Assembly (NCBI RefSeq): GCF_020382885.2
Contig: NC_058512.1
Location: forward strand, 13,170,802 to 13,234,801
DNA: 64,000 nt
Direction of reading: 5' to 3'
From: Scatophagus argus
Lineage: Eukaryota; Chordata; Actinopteri; Scatophagidae
How positions within the stretch are numbered: the first letter of the stretch is position 1; each line of letters opens with the position of its first letter. Both the position numbers and the translations under genes were made by a program. Below are positions 59,720-64,000 of the stretch, one piece after another. The notes under the pieces are model-generated. The model did not search any database, had not been told where the DNA came from, and saw nothing but the letters and a program-made list of their open reading frames with translations.

Positions 59720-62700
59720 GACATAAGGACACAGTTAACAGTTTGCCCTTCTGGCTTTTGAAGCTCAGCAGTTTGCACCGTCTGTCTCCCCCCTCTGCAC
59801 GTTCTTGCTTTTTTTCCTCATACGTGCGCCTCCTTAACTTTTAACACTGATATCATCTCGCCTGTGAAGGAGAATTGGATGTTGGACTTGTTGCAGGATT
59901 GGACTCGGTACGAGTCTAAGCCTCAAAGTCAGCCCCTGCTGTCTAACAGACAAAAAGAAACACACCCATCTCTTATAATTCACTGATGTAGACATTGTGA
60001 AAGTCTCTTTATTATATGCTTAGACAGATGCACGGTTTCCCCAATACTGACATTTTATTGACAGGAAGATGAAGATAAAAAGTCCTGCAGTGTGGGACTT
60101 AAAAAATAGCTTCTGTACCGTACTTGCACTGCCCCAAATATGCACCCTTGATATTGCTACAAGAAAGTTGCCTTTGATGTAAAATACAGCAAGATATGCT
60201 TTGAAATGTACAGATAAGAATGTTGAAAAGCCCAATTTAAGTCAAGATAATTACAAAATTATAATAAATGTTCACTATATTGACGTATATTCTCAGAATT
60301 GGCTTATTCAAGAGCATCCCTTTGATTTTAATGAGATTTTGTTTGCCCCAGCTTAACAGCCAGCCGGTACCTCCATCAGTATTTTAGAGTCCAAATCTTT
60401 TCAACTCAAAGTGTTAAAGCTTTAAGTATTTGACAAACTAGTTATACAACACAGCTATTATTTTCTTTATGCATTCTTTTAGCTACTTTTTTTGTACTTC
60501 CATGTATTTTTTCTATCTGAATATATTTAAAATTGTCAGAGCTTTCTTCCTCTTTATTAGAATTAAATATTTTTTTAAAATATACCCTCTGTTTGGAACG
60601 ATCACAGCTTGATGATGATTTATGAAGTATGTAGCGTAGGATGTAACTTTCACTGTATTTACCACTGAAAACAGTTCTTCAGTTCAAATTGTGTGCTTAA
60701 TGACTGAAAGGCCAAGTCACCATAATTAACATCCTCTTCATCAAAACCTAATTTGGCCGATAAAATGCCAAAAGTGGCTGGTGAGTTCTTATCAACTGTC
60801 ATAGCTGTCGATGAAAGTGGTTTTCTGCCTTACTGTTATTTTTCAACTCTGTTGGCATGACCCAAATTACAGTAGTGCTGTCCCAAAGACTGAATGCATG
60901 TATTTAAGTATGTCCTGTCCACTGCAGATCTACTGTGTCAGAAACCTAGCTGCTGATGAAAACCTAATATCTGTAGTTTTCTGGTCTTTTATTGGCCTAA
61001 TCTAAATATTAAAACTTTCCAATGTCTTTTGGGGGTTTAATCTGTTGCAAATTGTTAGTTACAAATTTAGATTGCAGTTTTTTTTTTCTCAGTATACCAT
61101 TGTCATGAGAAAGTAAAGTTAAGAACATGACTAAAATTGGTTTTGGTTTTATAAGGATCTGATCCAACAGCTGGGCAGTACAGTATTCTTTTTCAGTATC
61201 AAAGCAGTTAGCGTTGATTTGAAATGCTCTGACTTTGAAGGTGAATTTGTTGAATTCTGTCTTACTTTATAAACATAGGACATTCCAGTAAGCAGTCTCA
61301 ACGCTGCTGCCAATTTCAGCTCTGGAGATGTTTACTACTTATCACTCCTTGTGTATGGTTGTAAACTGTTAGTCTACAGTGAGTGTGTTTACATGCATGT
61401 GGCATTATGATGTTATCTCCAAGTGTGTTCTCCATGAGTGCTAGCAGAATGTTGGCACAAAAAATGGTTGGTTGTAATGGTTGTAAACATATGTAAATTG
61501 AATGAGGTGTATACTTAGCCTCACTATCTTGGTTCATACTGTCACATTCCACATAGCTGGCTTTTTTTGTTGTTGTTTTCCAATCTGCGACAAATACATT
61601 AGAGGTCTTTTAACTTGGTCGACGGTAATGCTGTTGTGTACGTAAACACATTCACATTTTCTATTTGATCATTCAGTACTGCAGTATGTGGTTGAAATGT
61701 GCATTTAAAAAAAATGTTGTAGAGCACCAAAAGGTTTAATGAAGGTTTAGTTTATCATATTATGGTTGCTTGATATCAGACTGAATTGGGCCCAGGCAAA
61801 TATGTAGGCTGAGACATCTAATTCATAAATCCTGATGTTTAATCTGCAGTAACTTTGTAATTCAAGTCTTGCGTTCGATACACTCTTGATAGATGAAATC
61901 CTCTCCTGCAGGATGATGTTCATCAGCACTTGGACCAAACTAAAATATTGACGTTTTTGAAAAAAAAAAATAAAAGCAAGTGATGGTCCTGCAGTTTCTA
62001 TGTAGGTTTGACCACAAATTGTACTTGTTTTTATCAGAGAACCGAAAATTTGCCTGAGTCGAATGTTTATAGTACCTACTTGTAACCAGACTGAAACCAG
62101 CCAAATGTGTCTGTCTGTATGTGTATCTGTCTGTCCTAGTATCTGTCCTGTCTTGCTGGTCTGTCATTTGTTTTTCATTTATTAGGGAAAAAGTTGACTG
62201 GACTTTGCTGAGGTCAGTGCACATGCTAAAGTGAACACACAGCAGGTTGTTGTATCATTGCTAACTTGTTTGTTCTATGCAGCAACATCAGATACTGTGT
62301 ACTCAAAAAACATTTCCACATGAAGAAATATACATAGTGTATTTTCTGATGGCTAGACATGCTGTTTTTATGCATGTTGCCAGGGTTCAGCAAAAAGCCT
62401 TTGTATCTACTTCTTTTGCCACCCAAAATTGTACCCCCAAAAACCAACCAGCTTTTTTTTTTTTTTTTCCTTCAACCTTCTTTCCTCATTTTTGGAGAAA
62501 GAAGATGACATGTAGGCTATACCTACACATTTTGAGGGTTCATATTTCTATTTCAGATTACATATTGTATTTTATTTTATTTTTTTCTTATTGTGATGAC
62601 AATTGTGTATCTCCAAATAAGCCTCTTTCTTGTGAATTCCTAAGAAGGTGGCTTTTTGGAGAAAGTGAAGCTTCTACATGTCACTAGTGATGTTATTGTA

Positions 62701-62872
62701 TAGTCGTACTTTAATTTTACCATACACACTGTTCCTTTTTCTTGCTATCAACAGAGCATATCCCATTAGACAACAAGCTGTTAGTTTTTCTGTCTTCTTT
62801 AAACACTGATGATGATCTTCTTAGGTTTTCCAACTATTCTGCATATACAGACAACTTCTTACAGTGTACACT

Positions 62873-62878
62873 AATAAA
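62873..62878 (+). promoter_or_regulatory. Candidate distal poly(A) signal of smad2
   Basis: AATAAA followed within 40 bases by tgttttaatt and a cctgttttgc T/G-rich stretch. Confidence 0.4.
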
Positions 62879-62895
62879 GCTGTTTTAATTAAACT

Positions 62896-63470
62896 TAAAA
62901 GTGCATCCTGTTTTGCAGGTTTTGATCTGAAACCATTCAAATTGGCAATGGGTTGAGTGATATAGGCCGCATAACCAAAGCTTGTACAATGCTTGTACAG
63001 CTTGGAGGTAAACTGGGCAACCGTTGCAGTCACCAAACCTGATGTCTTATAGGTTGTATTGAACACTCATGGGTCGCATACTGCAGCCAAACTCGCAACA
63101 TTTGAGCAGGTTGCAAGTCTTGTACAAGAGAGCTTTTAGCAGGCTGTTTTGAGCCATGACACACCACATGTTATTAATCTCCATGTTCTGTTTAACATGA
63201 ACGTGCAATGTTGATGATCAGGCCAACACAAGCAGCATGCGAACCCAAAGTCAAAGCCAGTCATGCAGATATACCTGGAAGCAGAACTTGTCTACTGCTG
63301 CCTTTGTCAAAAAGCTGTCTTGTTTGATGTTGAAGAAAAAACTTGATTTGATGACTGTTTTCAGTCGGTGAATTTAGATTTTCTCTCCACTTGAGGATTT
63401 ATAAAAAAAGGTTTAATATATCCTAATTTAAACGTGTCTTTATCAATGTATTTAATTGTGTCTGTGGCTT
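62896..63470. other. Intergenic sequence between smad2 and the next gene
   Basis: No gene, RNA or clear repeat recognised. Confidence 0.55.
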
Positions 63471-63698
63471 ACCAATGGCGGACTGGAAGGGGGTGGGGCT
63501 TATCAATTCGGTCAGCACGAACCAGGTGTGGTAAAGTCACTTTTGCGGGGATTTTTAGCGGACGTGTAAACTGTAGCTCAGGCTACATTTGCCAGACCGT
63601 GACGTGAAGATCAAGACGTCGTCAGGCTGAATTCAACAGTGAACCAGTTTGGCTGGCGGCTTGTTGGGGTTCTGTTACCTGCTAACGCCTAATGTGAG
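63471..63698 (+). promoter_or_regulatory. Probable promoter and first non-coding exon of an unidentified + strand gene
   Basis: Contains accaatggcggac (CCAAT box overlapping a YY1-like motif), a GC-rich ggggtggggc, and a CRE-like tgacgtga at 63600-63607. A consensus donor (gtgag|gtaaga) follows at 63699. CpG content is higher than in the surroundings. No coding sequence is reached inside the window, so the gene cannot be named. Confidence 0.5.
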
Positions 63699-63843
63699 GT
63701 AAGACCAAAACGACACACTGTTCGCTAACCTTTTTTTTCACTATAACATCCCGTTTAAAGCCTTAAATCCTCACAAACAACAGACATGGATAGATTTTAA
63801 TAGAAAGTACAAAATTTACACTTTGCTCTTGACAGGTGTGCAC

Positions 63844-63874
<31 letters not shown>

Positions 63875-64000
63875 GCAAACTGGCTAGGAACTTAAATTTC
63901 TTTACAGGGCTTTGTTTACACAACATTAGTTGTTGTTTAAATAACTTAGGGCAAAATATTTTGATTTTATTCGGTCTTCAGAAAACTTTTTCAGCTTTTA
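63699..64000 (+). other. Start of the first intron of the unidentified gene
   Basis: AT-rich, with an (ATT)n microsatellite at 63843-63875. Nothing else seen. Confidence 0.45.
63843..63875. repeat. (ATT)n microsatellite
   Basis: About eleven uninterrupted trinucleotide units. Confidence 0.95.

Larger units (their letters stand above)
58530..62895 (+). other. Probable 3' UTR of smad2 and flanking sequence
   Basis: AT-rich with many T runs and no coding exon. AATAAA signals at 59714-59719, 60263-60268 and 62873-62878 could give alternative ends. Mammalian SMAD2 has a very long 3' UTR, which makes the distal signal plausible. Extent inferred. Confidence 0.5.

Overview
The window looks like vertebrate chromosomal DNA from a teleost fish, probably a percomorph. 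The evidence is intron-split vertebrate genes with GT-AG introns, many CA/GT and CT microsatellites, teleost-type dispersed repeats, and fish-type HSP30 small heat-shock genes. I see no prokaryotic, viral or CRISPR feature.

Layout. (1) 1-15370, + strand: the 3' half of an Eph receptor gene, best matched to EphA5. Ten exons encode the juxtamembrane segment, the whole tyrosine kinase domain, the SAM domain and the stop. The ligand-binding and transmembrane exons lie upstream of the window. A long AT-rich stretch to about 20.9 kb is probably its 3' UTR and contains a decayed minisatellite. (2) About 20.9-35.4 kb: a gene-poor interval with microsatellites, pyrimidine-rich tracts and one tRNA-derived SINE with clear target-site duplications. 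(3) 35.4-40.7 kb: three almost identical intronless HSP30 genes, one on + and two on -. The first two form a palindrome of roughly 1-kb arms. Decayed pieces show that the array once held more copies. Copies 2 and 3 have a strong heat-shock element next to the TATA box; copy 1 has lost 19 bases of it. (4) 42.4-44.5 kb, - strand: a B3GNT2-like beta-1,3-N-acetylglucosaminyltransferase with a single coding exon and a separate 5' UTR exon. (5) 45.4-58.5 kb, + strand: a complete smad2 gene with ten coding exons and 474 residues, followed by a long 3' UTR to perhaps 62.9 kb. (6) 63.47-63.70 kb: a probable promoter and first non-coding exon of another + strand gene.

The genes do not form one pathway. 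EphA5 is a guidance receptor kinase, HSP30 a chaperone, B3GNT2-like a Golgi poly-N-acetyllactosamine enzyme, and Smad2 a TGF-beta/activin/nodal transducer. The parts I find most interesting are the HSP30 palindrome with its promoter deletion and fossil copies, and a (GT)n tract that takes the place of the polypyrimidine tract in front of smad2 exon 3, an exon known to be alternatively spliced in mammals.
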